A stretch of DNA of 64,000 nucleotides from Streptomyces griseoruber. GTDB lineage: Bacteria > Actinomycetota > Actinomycetes > Streptomycetales > Streptomycetaceae. The notes beneath the pieces were generated by a model. That model did not search any database. It saw only the letters and a program-made list of their open reading frames with translations, and was not told the origin of the DNA. Positions 18,577-27,096 of the stretch are shown in pieces (within the stretch, counting starts at the first letter, position 1; every line of letters starts with the position of its first letter). The stretch lies in the NCBI RefSeq assembly GCF_001514205.1, contig NZ_KQ948764.1, positions 567,882 to 631,881 of the forward strand, written 5' to 3'. A program made the position numbers and the translations under genes.

Positions 18577-19641
18577 TCAGATGCCACCGGTGTTGAGCAG
18601 CCGGTTGGGGGTGTCGGAGCGGACGCCGCGGACGACACCGCGGGTGGCCGTGCGGTCGAGCCAGCGGTGGACCTGGTCGGCCGTGGCGTGGGGGTGGGCC
18701 GACAGGTACAGCGCGATCACGCCGGTCGCGTGCGGTGCGGCCCAGGACGTCGCGCCGCCGGTCTCCGTGTACGTACCGCCGCCGGCGAGGGCGGAGGTCA
18801 CCTTCTGTCCGGGGGCGTACAGGTCCACGCACCGTCCGTAGCCCGATCCGTAGGAGCCGCTGTCGTTCCACGCGCGGTCGGTGGAGGTGGAGGCCGCCAC
18901 GACGATCGTGCCGGGGACGCCGGCCGGGGAGTGCTTGCAGGCGTCGTCGTGGAAGTTGCCGGCCGACACCACCGTCGGGATCCCCGCGTCGACCATCTTC
19001 TTCACCGCGGACTCCAGGGCCGCCGACCGGTGGTCGAGGTTGAGCGACATGTTCACGACCGCAGGCTTCTGCGCGTGCGCGGTGACCCACTTGACCGACT
19101 TCACCAGGGCCGCCTCGGCCGCCGCCGCCGAGCCGCCGCCACCGCTCTCGCACAGGACGCCCTGGACGCGGACCAGCTCCGCCTTGGGCGCCACCCCGTA
19201 CTTCGCGCCGCCGATGATGCCCGCGACGAAGGTGCCGTGCCCGGTCCCCGCCTCGCTGAAGCAGTCTCCGGAGTCCTTCGGGCCCACGAAGTCGGCGCCG
19301 AGGTGGGCCCGTCCGCCGAACTCCTTGTGGCCGATGTCCATCCCGGTGTCGATCACATAGACGTGCACGCCCTTGCCGGTGGCGGTGGTGGTGAGCTTCC
19401 CGTTCAGCGGCCGCGACCGCTGGTCCAGGATGTCCAGGTTCCACGGCACGTTCCGGGTGAGGCGCGCCGCCGCGGCCGGTGCGGCCAGCTTCGCCAGGCC
19501 GGCGTCGGACGCCGCCGCCGAGCCGGACGGCGCCCCGCCCCCGGAGGCCGCCGCGCCCGCTTCCCCACCGCAGGCCGAGGCCCCGAGCACCGTCGCCATG
19601 GCCACCGCGATGAGCCCGGCCTTCGTCATGTTCCGCGTCAC
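18577..19641 (-). CDS. Subtilisin-like serine protease (S8), lipoprotein
   Basis: Extracytoplasmic serine protease of 354 residues. An N-terminal signal with lipobox (VLGASAC, Cys about 24) predicts lipid anchoring. The S8 triad is complete: Asp in HVYVIDTGMD, His in GTGHGTFVAGIIGG and Ser in GGATSWAAPHATG. Between signal and Asp there is a short linker rather than a full I9 propeptide. The start is GTG 19641, with GGGGGA upstream; ATG 19629 is the alternative. It follows glnA2 on the same strand after 112 bp; a functional link is not evident. Confidence 0.88.
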   Translation of the reverse strand: MTRNMTKAGLIAVAMATVLGASACGGEAGAAASGGGAPSGSAAASDAGLAKLAAPAAAARLTRNVPWNLDILDQRSRPLNGKLTTTATGKGVHVYVIDTGMDIGHKEFGGRAHLGADFVGPKDSGDCFSEAGTGHGTFVAGIIGGAKYGVAPKAELVRVQGVLCESGGGGSAAAAEAALVKSVKWVTAHAQKPAVVNMSLNLDHRSAALESAVKKMVDAGIPTVVSAGNFHDDACKHSPAGVPGTIVVAASTSTDRAWNDSGSYGSGYGRCVDLYAPGQKVTSALAGGGTYTETGGATSWAAPHATGVIALYLSAHPHATADQVHRWLDRTATRGVVRGVRSDTPNRLLNTGGI

Positions 19642-19753
19642 AACGTCCCCCACTTGCCCGTTTCGTACACAGTCAGCGCACAAGACGAGCACGGGGGGCC
19701 GGCGGTTCCGGCGGGATGCGCGGGTGGGGCGCAAGACCCGCCCCGACCGGCCC

Positions 19754-21115
19754 TTACAGCACCGGCAGGTTCTTCCGCAGCTCGAACGCCGTGACCTCCG
19801 AGCGGTACTCGTACCACTCCTGCTTCTTGTTGCGCAGGAAGAAGTCGAAGACGTGCTCGCCGAGGGTCTCGGCGACGAGGTCGCTGCGTTCCATCAGGGC
19901 GAGGGCCTCGCCGAGGTTCTGCGGGAGGGGCTCGATGCCCATCGCGCGGCGCTCGGCGTCGGAGAGCGCCCAGACGTCGTCCTCGGCGCCCGGCGGGAGC
20001 TCGTAGCCCTCCTCGACGCCCTTGAGGCCGGCGGCGAGGAGCATGGCGTACGCCAGGTAGGGGTTGGCGCCGGAGTCGAGGGAGCGGACCTCGATGCGGG
20101 CGGAGCCGGTCTTGCCGGGCTTGTACATCGGGACGCGGACCAGGGCCGAGCGGTTGTTGTGGCCCCAGCAGATGTACGAGGGGGCCTCGCCGCCCGCGCC
20201 CGCCGTGCGCTCGGAGCCGCCCCAGATGCGCTTGTAGGAGTTGACCCACTGGTTGGTGACGGCGGCGATCTCGGCGGCGTGCTTCAGCAGGCCGGCGATG
20301 AAGGAGCGGCCGACCTTGGAGAGCTGGTACTCGGAACCGGACTCGTAGAACGCGTTGCGGTCGCCCTCGAAGAGCGAGAGGTGGGTGTGCATGCCGCTGC
20401 CGGGGTGCTCGGAGAACGGCTTCGGCATGAAGGTCGCCTGGACGCCCTGCTCCAGCGCCACCTGCTTCATGACCAGGCGGAACGTCATGATGTTGTCGGC
20501 GGTGGAGAGCGCGTCGGCGTAGCGCAGGTCGATCTCCTGCTGGCCGGGGGCGCCCTCGTGGTGGGAGAACTCGACCGAGATGCCCATCGACTCCAGCATG
20601 GTGATGGCCTGGCGGCGGAAGTCCATGCCGATGTTCTGCGGGGTGTGGTCGAAGTAGCCGGAGTTGTCGGCGGGCGTCGGGCGGGAGCCGTCCAGCGGGC
20701 GGTCCTTCAGCAGGAAGAACTCGATCTCCGGGTGGGTGTAGAAGGTGAAGCCCAGGTCGGAGGCGCGGGCGAGGGCGCGCTTGAGGACGTAGCGCGGGTC
20801 GGCGAAGGACGGGGAGCCGTCCGGCATGAGGATGTCGCAGAACATGCGGGCGGTGCCGGGGGCCTCGGCGCGCCAGGGCAGGATCTGGAAGGTGGACGGG
20901 TCCGGCTTGGCGATCATGTCGGACTCGTAGACCCGGGCGAAGCCCTCGATCGCGGAGCCGTCGAAGCCGATCCCCTCGTCGAACGCCTGCTCGAGCTCGG
21001 CCGGGGCCACGGCGACGGACTTCAGGAAGCCCAGCACGTCCGTGAACCACAGGCGTACGAACCGGATGTCTCGCTCCTCGAGCGTCCGGAGCACGAACTC
21101 CTGCTGCTTGTCCAT
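19754..21115 (-). CDS. glnA2: GlnA2-type glutamine synthetase-like enzyme
   Basis: Glutamine-synthetase-family ligase of 453 residues, very close in sequence to mycobacterial and streptomycete GlnA2 (EFVLRTLEERDIRFVRLWFTD at the start; MHTHLSLFEGDRNAFY about 215-230). Published work on S. coelicolor GlnA2 assigns it to gamma-glutamylation of polyamines rather than ammonia assimilation; that is transferred knowledge. The NLYDLP adenylylation loop of classical GSI-beta enzymes is not seen near the C-terminus, so it is probably not a GlnE target despite proximity. The start is ATG 21115; ATG 21130 is five codons upstream. Confidence 0.93.
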   Translation of the reverse strand: MDKQQEFVLRTLEERDIRFVRLWFTDVLGFLKSVAVAPAELEQAFDEGIGFDGSAIEGFARVYESDMIAKPDPSTFQILPWRAEAPGTARMFCDILMPDGSPSFADPRYVLKRALARASDLGFTFYTHPEIEFFLLKDRPLDGSRPTPADNSGYFDHTPQNIGMDFRRQAITMLESMGISVEFSHHEGAPGQQEIDLRYADALSTADNIMTFRLVMKQVALEQGVQATFMPKPFSEHPGSGMHTHLSLFEGDRNAFYESGSEYQLSKVGRSFIAGLLKHAAEIAAVTNQWVNSYKRIWGGSERTAGAGGEAPSYICWGHNNRSALVRVPMYKPGKTGSARIEVRSLDSGANPYLAYAMLLAAGLKGVEEGYELPPGAEDDVWALSDAERRAMGIEPLPQNLGEALALMERSDLVAETLGEHVFDFFLRNKKQEWYEYRSEVTAFELRKNLPVL

Positions 21116-21438
21116 CTTCCGCTTCCCCATCCTTGCTGTTCAGGCCGCCTGTCTCCCCGTCCCACGGGAGGCGGTCGGGCACCTGCGCATCACACCACAA
21201 CAGCATTTCATGCGCGTTGCGGACCTTGATCGCACCGGCGTCCTCGGCCTGAACGGCTCCCGTACGCCGGATGTACTGCTCTCCCGCCCATCTTGCCTGT
21301 TCGCACCCGTATCCGTAATGGCCGGATCGGCTCCCGGGTGACGTGACGGAGACCACGGGCTCTAAATTTGAGTCTCAGATGCAACTTTTAATAGCGTCGA
21401 GGTACCGAGCCGTCCGGTCGAGCCCCAAGGAGCCCCCG
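21116..21438. promoter_or_regulatory. glnA2-hmp divergent intergenic region
   Basis: 323 bp carrying the promoters of glnA2 and hmp. It is locally AT-richer near 21361-21400, where an NsrR-like dyad is found. No further ORF or hairpin is convincing. Confidence 0.6.
21365..21387. promoter_or_regulatory. NsrR-like operator upstream of hmp
   Basis: A 23-bp dyad of 11-1-11 form: the left arm AATTTGAGTCT and the complement of the right arm, AAGTTGCATCT, agree at 8 of 11 positions, resembling known NsrR sites (AAGATGCATTT-type half-sites). It lies 52 bp before the hmp start. A cognate nsrR gene is 0.4 kb downstream. Confidence 0.65.
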
Positions 21439-22626
21439 ATGCTGTCCGAGCCGTCCGCAGCCACCGTCCGCGCCACCCTCCCCGCCGTCGGCGCGGCCAT
21501 CGGCGAGATCACCGAGCGTTTCTACGCCCGTCTCTTCGCCGCCCACCCCGACCTGCTGCGGAACCTCTTCAACCGCGGCAACCAGGCCGCCGGAACCCAG
21601 CGACAGGCCCTCGCCGGCTCCATCGCCGCGTTCGCCACGCATCTGCTGGACCACCCCGGCAGCCGCCCCGACGCGATGCTGAGCCGGATCGCCCACAAGC
21701 ACGCCTCGCTGGGCGTGCAGCCGGAGCAGTACGCGGTGGTCCACGAGCACCTCTTCGCCGCGATCGTCGAGGTGCTCGGCGAGGCCGTCACGCCCGAGGT
21801 CGCGGCGGCCTGGGACGAGGTCTACTGGCTGATGGCGAACGCGCTCGTCGCCGTCGAGAAGCGGCTGTACGAGGAGAGCGGGGAGGCGGGGCTGCGGCCC
21901 TGGGAGGTCGTCGAGCGGATCATGGAGAGCGACGACGTGGTGACCTTCCGGGTGCGCCCGGCCGACGGCGGCGAGGTGCGCGCCTTCCGCGCCGGGCAGT
22001 ACGTCTCCGTGGGCGTCACGCTCCCCGACGGCGCCCGGCAGATACGCCAGTACAGCCTCTCGGGGGCGCCGGACGACGCGGTCCGCCAGTTCAGCGTCAA
22101 GCGGGTGCACGGCGACGGTACGACGCCCGACGGCGAGGTCTCGCACCACCTGCACGCGCGCGTGCGCGAGGGGGACGTACTCGAACTGTCGGAGCCGTAC
22201 GGCGACCTGGTCCTCGACGGGGCCGACGGCACGCCCCTGCTGCTGGCCTCGGCCGGCATCGGCGTGACCCCGATGGTCGCGATGCTGGCGGACCTGGCGC
22301 AGCGCGGCCACCGCGCCCCGGTCACCGTCGTCCACGCCGACCGCTCCCCCGCGGCCCACGCCCTGCGCGCCGACCACGAGGCGTACGCGGCGAAGCTCCC
22401 GGAGGCCTCCGTGCACCTCTGGTACGAGCGCGAGGCCCCGGCGGGGACCGCCGAGGGCCTGGTCGACCTCACGGACGTCACCGTCCCGGCGGGCACGCGC
22501 GCGTACCTGTGCGGGCCGCTCCCCTTCATGCGGGCGGTGCGCGCCCAGCTGATCGGGAAGGGCGTCGCCCCCGCCGACATCCACTACGAGGTCTTCGGCC
22601 CCGACCTGTGGCTGGCGGCCGCCTGA
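21439..22626 (+). CDS. hmp: Flavohaemoglobin (nitric oxide dioxygenase)
   Basis: Cytoplasmic enzyme converting NO to nitrate using O2 and NAD(P)H, 395 residues. A globin domain (1 to about 140) carries the proximal haem His in YAVVHEHLF; the FAD domain has RQYSLSGAP; the NAD domain has GIGVTPMVAML and the terminal YEVFGPDLW. The start is ATG 21439, preceded by AAGGAG; the open frame reaches 21343 but those codons cover the regulatory region. With the NsrR-like box and nearby nsrR it forms a self-contained NO-detoxification module. Confidence 0.95.
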   Translation: MLSEPSAATVRATLPAVGAAIGEITERFYARLFAAHPDLLRNLFNRGNQAAGTQRQALAGSIAAFATHLLDHPGSRPDAMLSRIAHKHASLGVQPEQYAVVHEHLFAAIVEVLGEAVTPEVAAAWDEVYWLMANALVAVEKRLYEESGEAGLRPWEVVERIMESDDVVTFRVRPADGGEVRAFRAGQYVSVGVTLPDGARQIRQYSLSGAPDDAVRQFSVKRVHGDGTTPDGEVSHHLHARVREGDVLELSEPYGDLVLDGADGTPLLLASAGIGVTPMVAMLADLAQRGHRAPVTVVHADRSPAAHALRADHEAYAAKLPEASVHLWYEREAPAGTAEGLVDLTDVTVPAGTRAYLCGPLPFMRAVRAQLIGKGVAPADIHYEVFGPDLWLAAA

Positions 22627-22655
22627 CCGGCGTCCCACCCCAGGGGAGGCTTAGG

Positions 22656-22998
22656 TGTACTGACCCGTGAGGTTGGGGACGCGGCTGGCGGGTGGTTGGG
22701 ACGAGCGGTCGCTCATGCCTGCCGCGCCGAGCCTGCGGTAGCGGTCCGCCCAGCGCTGGGCCGTGGTCGGCGAGACCTGGAAGCGTTCGGCGGCCCGGCG
22801 CAGGGGCCAGCCGTCCTCGACGACGCAGCGGGCCAGACGCAGACGGCCGGTCCCGGCCAGGGGTGCATTACGGTGGGGCACGAGGGCCTTTCTGTCGGTG
22901 TAGACGTCGCAATCCGCACCGAACCGGAAGGCCCTCACCTGTCAAGATCCCTCAGCCGAGACCTGGCTCACCCGTCCGCAACCTCCCGAGACAGAACA
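22656..22998 (-). mobile_element. Degenerate IS481-family insertion remnant (343 bp)
   Basis: Imperfect terminal inverted repeats face each other: TGTACTGACCCGTGAGG at 22656 and, on the other strand from 22998, TGTTCTGTCTCGGGAGG, with similarity continuing to about 25 bp and starting with TGT as IS481 ends do. They are flanked by CTTAGG (22650-22655) and CCTAGG (22999-23004), one mismatch apart and fitting the known IS481 target NCTAGN. Inside is only the 5' part of a transposase; the catalytic core has been deleted. Confidence 0.72.
22692..22878 (-). pseudogene. IS481-family transposase, N-terminal fragment
   Basis: The frame reads VPHRNAPLAGTGRLRLARCV, then a helix-turn-helix (PLRRAAERFQVSPTTAQRW) and MSDRSSQPPAS, the standard N-terminus of IS481 transposases (about 60 residues). 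The DDE integrase core, normally 200 further residues, is missing; the frame ends in unrelated residues at the element's edge. It cannot transpose. Confidence 0.8.
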
Positions 22999-22999
22999 C

Positions 23000-23470
23000 C
23001 TAGGGACTCCTGGGGCTCCCCTGCGGGCTGTCCGGGCCGGCCGATCCCGGGATCCCCAGCAGCAGCGGGCCCGTCGGGTCCGCCACGATGTCGGACACCG
23101 TGAGCGGGTCGAGGGAGGCGTAGAAGGCCTCCTGGGCCCGGCGCAGGGCGCCGCGGAGGCGGCAGCCCGAGTTCAGGGGGCAGGGGGTCGAGCCCTCGCA
23201 GTCGACGACGTCGCCGTCCCCCTCGAAGGTGCGGACGACCCCGCCCACGGACGCCGTACGGCCCTTCTCGGTCAGGGCGAGGCCGCCGCCCCGGCCCCGG
23301 CGGGCCTCCAGCAGCCCCAGGTGCTGGAGTTCGGCCACGACCTTGGCCGCGTGGGTGTAGGGGACCGCCATCGCCGCCGCCACCTCGCGGGTCGTCGGGG
23401 TGTTCTCGCCCGCGACCGCGAGGCGCATCAGCACCCGCAGGGCCAGGTCGGTGGATCGCAGCAGCCGCAT
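23000..23470 (-). CDS. nsrR: Rrf2-family nitric oxide-sensing repressor NsrR
   Basis: Iron-sulfur repressor of NO-detoxification genes, 156 residues. A winged helix (TTREVAAAMAVPYTHAAKVVAELQHLG, 26-52) is followed by the cluster-binding segment with C91, C97 and C103 (C-x5-C-x5-C); D8 is also present, matching the Asp plus three Cys ligand set described for S. coelicolor NsrR. The start is ATG 23470. The stop codon TAG (23000-23002) lies in the CCTAGG repeat flanking the insertion remnant, so the element landed exactly at the gene's end without disrupting it. It probably represses hmp and itself. Confidence 0.9.
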   Translation of the reverse strand: MRLLRSTDLALRVLMRLAVAGENTPTTREVAAAMAVPYTHAAKVVAELQHLGLLEARRGRGGGLALTEKGRTASVGGVVRTFEGDGDVVDCEGSTPCPLNSGCRLRGALRRAQEAFYASLDPLTVSDIVADPTGPLLLGIPGSAGPDSPQGSPRSP

Positions 23471-23477
23471 GGAAGAA

Positions 23478-23492
23478 GCGTAGATAATACGC
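23478..23492. promoter_or_regulatory. Candidate autoregulatory site and -10 of nsrR
   Basis: GCGTA (23478-23482) and TACGC (23488-23492) form a dyad eight bases before the nsrR ATG. On the minus strand it overlaps a TATTAT -10-like hexamer and is preceded by AGATGC, reminiscent of an NsrR half-site. Operator function is inference. Confidence 0.4.
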
Positions 23493-23631
23493 ATCTCGGC
23501 TTCAAATTATGGAGCGGCCGGGCGGGTGTCTACGCCTTCCCGCGTCCGCCCCCTTACGATCAGTGGACTCGCTGGACACCACCCGCAACACCCCTACCGT
23601 CCCGCCCCTTTCCCCCAGAAGGACAGGCCTC

Positions 23632-24303
23632 ATGGGTTCCGCCGACCAGACCGGCAGCACCGCGCGCAAGGCGCGCATAGAAGAGATGCGGCGGGCCCAG
23701 CAGGCCCGTGAGCGGCGCAACCGGATCCTCGTGATCACCGGCAGCGTGGTCGCGGTCGCCGCGCTCGTCGTCGGCGGGGTGTTCGTCGTGAGGTCGCAGT
23801 CCGACGACGACTCCTCCTCCACCACCGCCTCCGACTCCAAGGCCTCGGGGCACTGGGTCACCGGCTCGGACGGTGTGAAGACCTGGAAGGGCACGCTGGG
23901 GCGCACCCATGTCGCCAAGACCGTGACGTACCCGATGGAGCCCCCGGTCGGCGGCGACCACGACCCGGTCTGGCTGAACTGCAACGGCAACGTCTACACC
24001 GAGGCCGTCAACAACATGAACGCCGTGCACGCGCTGGAGCACGGCGCGGTCTGGGTGACGTACACCAGCAAGGCGGAGAAGGCCGACGTCGACGCGCTCG
24101 CGGCGAAGGTGAAGAAGACGCCGTACACGTTCATGAGCCCGGACGACAAGCAGGCCGACCCGATCATGCTCAGCGCCTGGGGCAAGCAGCGCACGGTGAC
24201 CGGCGCGGACGACCCGGCCGTCGACAAGTTCTTCGAGGAGTTCGTCCAGGGCGAGCAGACGCCCGAGCCGGGCGCCTCCTGCACGGGCGGGACGATGAAG
24301 TGA
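23632..24303 (+). CDS. DUF3105 family membrane-anchored protein
   Basis: Protein of 223 residues: a charged coiled-coil-like N-terminus (KARIEEMRRAQQARERRNR, 12-30), one membrane helix (about 32-54), a Ser/Asp-rich linker, then an extracytoplasmic domain with YPMEPPVGGDHDPVWLNCNGNVY and VHALEHGAVWVTY, the signature of DUF3105. The function of the family is unknown; His-rich motifs suggest metal binding. The start is ATG 23632 with AGAAGGA upstream. It overlaps the DUF305 gene by four bases, so the two are co-translated. Confidence 0.87.
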   Translation: MGSADQTGSTARKARIEEMRRAQQARERRNRILVITGSVVAVAALVVGGVFVVRSQSDDDSSSTTASDSKASGHWVTGSDGVKTWKGTLGRTHVAKTVTYPMEPPVGGDHDPVWLNCNGNVYTEAVNNMNAVHALEHGAVWVTYTSKAEKADVDALAAKVKKTPYTFMSPDDKQADPIMLSAWGKQRTVTGADDPAVDKFFEEFVQGEQTPEPGASCTGGTMK

Positions 24304-24923
24304 GGAAGTCCGCGGGCTGGATCGCCTCGGCCGCGGCGGCGGTGCTCGTCGCGGCCGGCGCCATCACCTACGCCGTGGCCGCGGACGACGGGGGGACCGG
24401 CGGCACGGTCCCCGCCGCCGACTCCGCCGACGCCGGGTTCGCCCGGGACATGGCCGTCCATCACCAGCAGGCCGTCGAGATGGCGTACATCGTGCGCGAC
24501 CGGACGACGGACGAGGAGGTGCGGCGGCTCGCCTACGACATCGCCCAGACGCAGGCCAACCAGCGCGGGATGCTGCTCGGCTGGCTCGATCTGTGGGGGC
24601 TGCCGAAGGTGTCGTCCGACGCGCCCATGTCCTGGATGGGGATGGGCGGCATGGCCGACGGCGAGGACGGCGCGCTCATGCCCGGCATGGCGACGGACAC
24701 CGAGCTGGAGAAGCTGGGCACGCTGAAGGGCAAGCAGGCCGAGGTGTTCTTCCTCCAGCTGATGACCGATCACCACAAGGGCGGCATCCACATGGCCGAG
24801 GGGTGTGTCGCCAAGTGCACCGTCGGGGTGGAGAAGCGGCTCGCGCAGGGCATGGTCGATGCGCAGCAGTCCGAAATCGCGCTGATGGCGGACATGTTGA
24901 GGGCGCGCGGGGCGAAAGCGTAG
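24300..24923 (+). CDS. DUF305 family secreted/membrane protein
   Basis: Protein of 207 residues starting at a GTG that overlaps the previous stop (GTGA). A signal or anchor helix (about 6-28) precedes a helical ferritin-like DUF305 domain with two signature motifs, ARDMAVHHQQAVEMA (about 49-63) and LMTDHHKGGIHMAEGC (about 155-170), plus a Met-rich stretch (SWMGMGGMADGEDGALMPGM). Such His/Met motifs suggest copper or other metal binding, an inference. DUF3105-DUF305 pairs are common in Streptomyces. Confidence 0.88.
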   Translation: MRKSAGWIASAAAAVLVAAGAITYAVAADDGGTGGTVPAADSADAGFARDMAVHHQQAVEMAYIVRDRTTDEEVRRLAYDIAQTQANQRGMLLGWLDLWGLPKVSSDAPMSWMGMGGMADGEDGALMPGMATDTELEKLGTLKGKQAEVFFLQLMTDHHKGGIHMAEGCVAKCTVGVEKRLAQGMVDAQQSEIALMADMLRARGAKA

Positions 24924-25095
24924 GTCCCCCATAGGGTTTTCCCTCGACTTCGCGGACTTGTCCGTCAAATCACCCCAGCAAGCGGTCACTTGGGCGCTTC
25001 TTGGTGTTCGCATTCCCCTTGCATGAAGGGTTCGTCGCAAGAGTGGCCGTCACGTCGAGTGATCCACTCGCGTCGAACCACCTACAGGGGGTCCT

Positions 25096-27033
25096 ATGAG
25101 ATCCAACCGTGCCGCGCTGCGCGCCGGGGTGAGCATGGCGGCGACGCTGCCCATGATCGCCGGCGCTCTCGCGCTCGGCATACCCGCGGCCCACGCCGCG
25201 GACGGTCCGGCCCGTGACACGCTGGCCGGGACCAAGCCCGCGTGGGCGACGGCCAAGGCGGACAAGGGCTCTACCTCGAACAGCGCCCAGCTCAACGCCC
25301 GCGTCTACCTCGCGGGCCGGGACGCCGACGGCCTCGCCGCCTACGCGAAGGCGGTGTCCGACCCGCGCTCCCCCGCCTACGGCAAGTACCTCTCCGCCAA
25401 GCAGGCCGCGGCCCGCTTCGGGGCGACCACCGCCCAGGTGGCCGCGGTCAAGGCCTGGCTGACGGCGGCCGGTCTGAAGGTCACCGGCACCACGGAGCAC
25501 TACGTCTCCGTCAGCGGTGACGTGGCCGCCGCCGAGAAGGCGTTCGGCACCCAGCTGCACAACTACACCAAGGGCTCGAAGACCTACCGCGCGCCCTCGA
25601 AGTCGGCCTCCGCGCCCGCGGGCCTCGACGGTGCCGTGCTGACCGTCACCGGCCTGGACAACGCGCCGCACAAGGCGAGCAGCAAGGACCAGCTCCCGCC
25701 GCCGGACGCGGTGTTCAAGAACTCCGGGCCGTTCTCCTCGTACTACGGCTCGAACGTCGCGAGCACCCTCCCGGACGCGTACGGCACGAAGATCCCGTAC
25801 GCCGTCGAGGGCTACACCGGCAAGCAGCTGCGCTCCGCCTACGGCGCGGGCGGCTACACCGGCAAGGGCGTGCGCATCGCCATCACCGACGCGTACGCCT
25901 CGCCGACGATCGCCTTCGACGCGGCCACCTACGCGAAGAAGCACGGCGACGCCGCCTGGAAGACGGGCCAGCTGACGCAGGTCCTGCCGAAGAACTACAC
26001 GAAGACCGAGGAGTGCTCGGCGGCCGGCTGGTACGGCGAGGAGACCCTGGACGTCGAGGCCGTGCACGCGGTCGCGCCGGCCGCGAACGTCACGTACGTG
26101 GGCGCCGCGTCCTGCTACGACGACGACCTGCTCGACTCGCTCAGCAAGATCGTCGACAACCACCTGGCCGACATCGTCTCCAACTCCTGGGGCGACATCG
26201 AGGCCAACCAGACGCCGGACCTGGCGGCCGCCTACGACCAGGTCTTCCAGTTCGGCGCGGTCGAGGGCATCGGCTTCTACTTCTCCTCCGGCGACAACGG
26301 CGACGAGGTCGCCAACACCGGCACGAAGCAGGTCGACACCCCCGCCAACTCGGCCTGGGTGACGGCGGTCGGCGGTACCTCGCTGGCGGTCGGCAAGGGC
26401 GACAAGTACCTGTGGGAGACCGGCTGGGGCACCGAGAAGGCCCTGCTCTCCGACGACGGCAAGAGCTGGACGAACTTCCCCGGCGCGTTCACCTCGGGCG
26501 CGGGCGGCGGCACCAGCAAGAACGTCGCCGAGCCGTACTACCAGAAGGGCGTCGTCCCGAACGCGCTGGCCACCGCCAACAACGCGGCCGGCAACCGGGT
26601 CGTCCCCGACATCTCGGCGATCGCCGACCCCAACACCGGCTTCAAGGTCGGCCAGACGCAGACCTTCCCGGACGGGTCCGCGCAGTACAGCGAGTACCGC
26701 ATCGGCGGCACCTCGCTCGCCGCGCCGGTCATCGCGGCCGTCCAGGCCCTCGCCCAGGAGGCGCGCGGCGGCAAGGCGATCGGCTTCGCCAACCCGTCGA
26801 TCTACTCCAAGTACGGCTCACGGGTCTACCACGACGTCACCGACGACCCGACGGGCTCCGGCCTCGCGGTCGCCCGCGTCGACTTCGCCAACGGCTACGA
26901 CGCCGCCGACGGCCTGCTGACCTCCGTCCGCAGCCTCGGCAAGGACAGCTCGCTGACCGCGGTGAAGGGTTACGACGACGTCACCGGCGTGGGCACGCCG
27001 TCGAGCGGTTACGTCGAGTCGTACCGCCGCTGA
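25096..27033 (+). CDS. Secreted S53 (sedolisin/kumamolisin-type) peptidase
   Basis: Exported acid-active serine-carboxyl peptidase of 645 residues. A signal peptide (1 to about 34, ending AHA) is followed by a pro-kumamolisin activation domain (about 50-190) and the peptidase domain. Catalytic residues: Glu and Asp in YGEETLDVEAVHAVAP, oxyanion Asp in SNSWGDIE and Ser in GGTSLAAPVIAA. A C-terminal Ca2+ site is suggested by DVTGVGTPS. The start is ATG 25096 after AGGGGG. It is monocistronic, followed by a strong terminator. Peptide degradation outside the cell is the likely role. Confidence 0.93.
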   Translation: MRSNRAALRAGVSMAATLPMIAGALALGIPAAHAADGPARDTLAGTKPAWATAKADKGSTSNSAQLNARVYLAGRDADGLAAYAKAVSDPRSPAYGKYLSAKQAAARFGATTAQVAAVKAWLTAAGLKVTGTTEHYVSVSGDVAAAEKAFGTQLHNYTKGSKTYRAPSKSASAPAGLDGAVLTVTGLDNAPHKASSKDQLPPPDAVFKNSGPFSSYYGSNVASTLPDAYGTKIPYAVEGYTGKQLRSAYGAGGYTGKGVRIAITDAYASPTIAFDAATYAKKHGDAAWKTGQLTQVLPKNYTKTEECSAAGWYGEETLDVEAVHAVAPAANVTYVGAASCYDDDLLDSLSKIVDNHLADIVSNSWGDIEANQTPDLAAAYDQVFQFGAVEGIGFYFSSGDNGDEVANTGTKQVDTPANSAWVTAVGGTSLAVGKGDKYLWETGWGTEKALLSDDGKSWTNFPGAFTSGAGGGTSKNVAEPYYQKGVVPNALATANNAAGNRVVPDISAIADPNTGFKVGQTQTFPDGSAQYSEYRIGGTSLAAPVIAAVQALAQEARGGKAIGFANPSIYSKYGSRVYHDVTDDPTGSGLAVARVDFANGYDAADGLLTSVRSLGKDSSLTAVKGYDDVTGVGTPSSGYVESYRR

Positions 27034-27050
27034 AAACGCTCCACGCATCC

Positions 27051-27080
27051 TGTGCCCGCCTCCCCCGGGAGGCGGGCACA
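27051..27080 (+). terminator. Terminator of the sedolisin gene
   Basis: TGTGCCCGCCTCCC (27051-27064) and its exact complement (27067-27080) form a 14-bp arm hairpin with almost no loop, 18 bp after the stop codon. Confidence 0.85.
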
Positions 27081-27096
27081 ACGCTTTTCCATCCCG

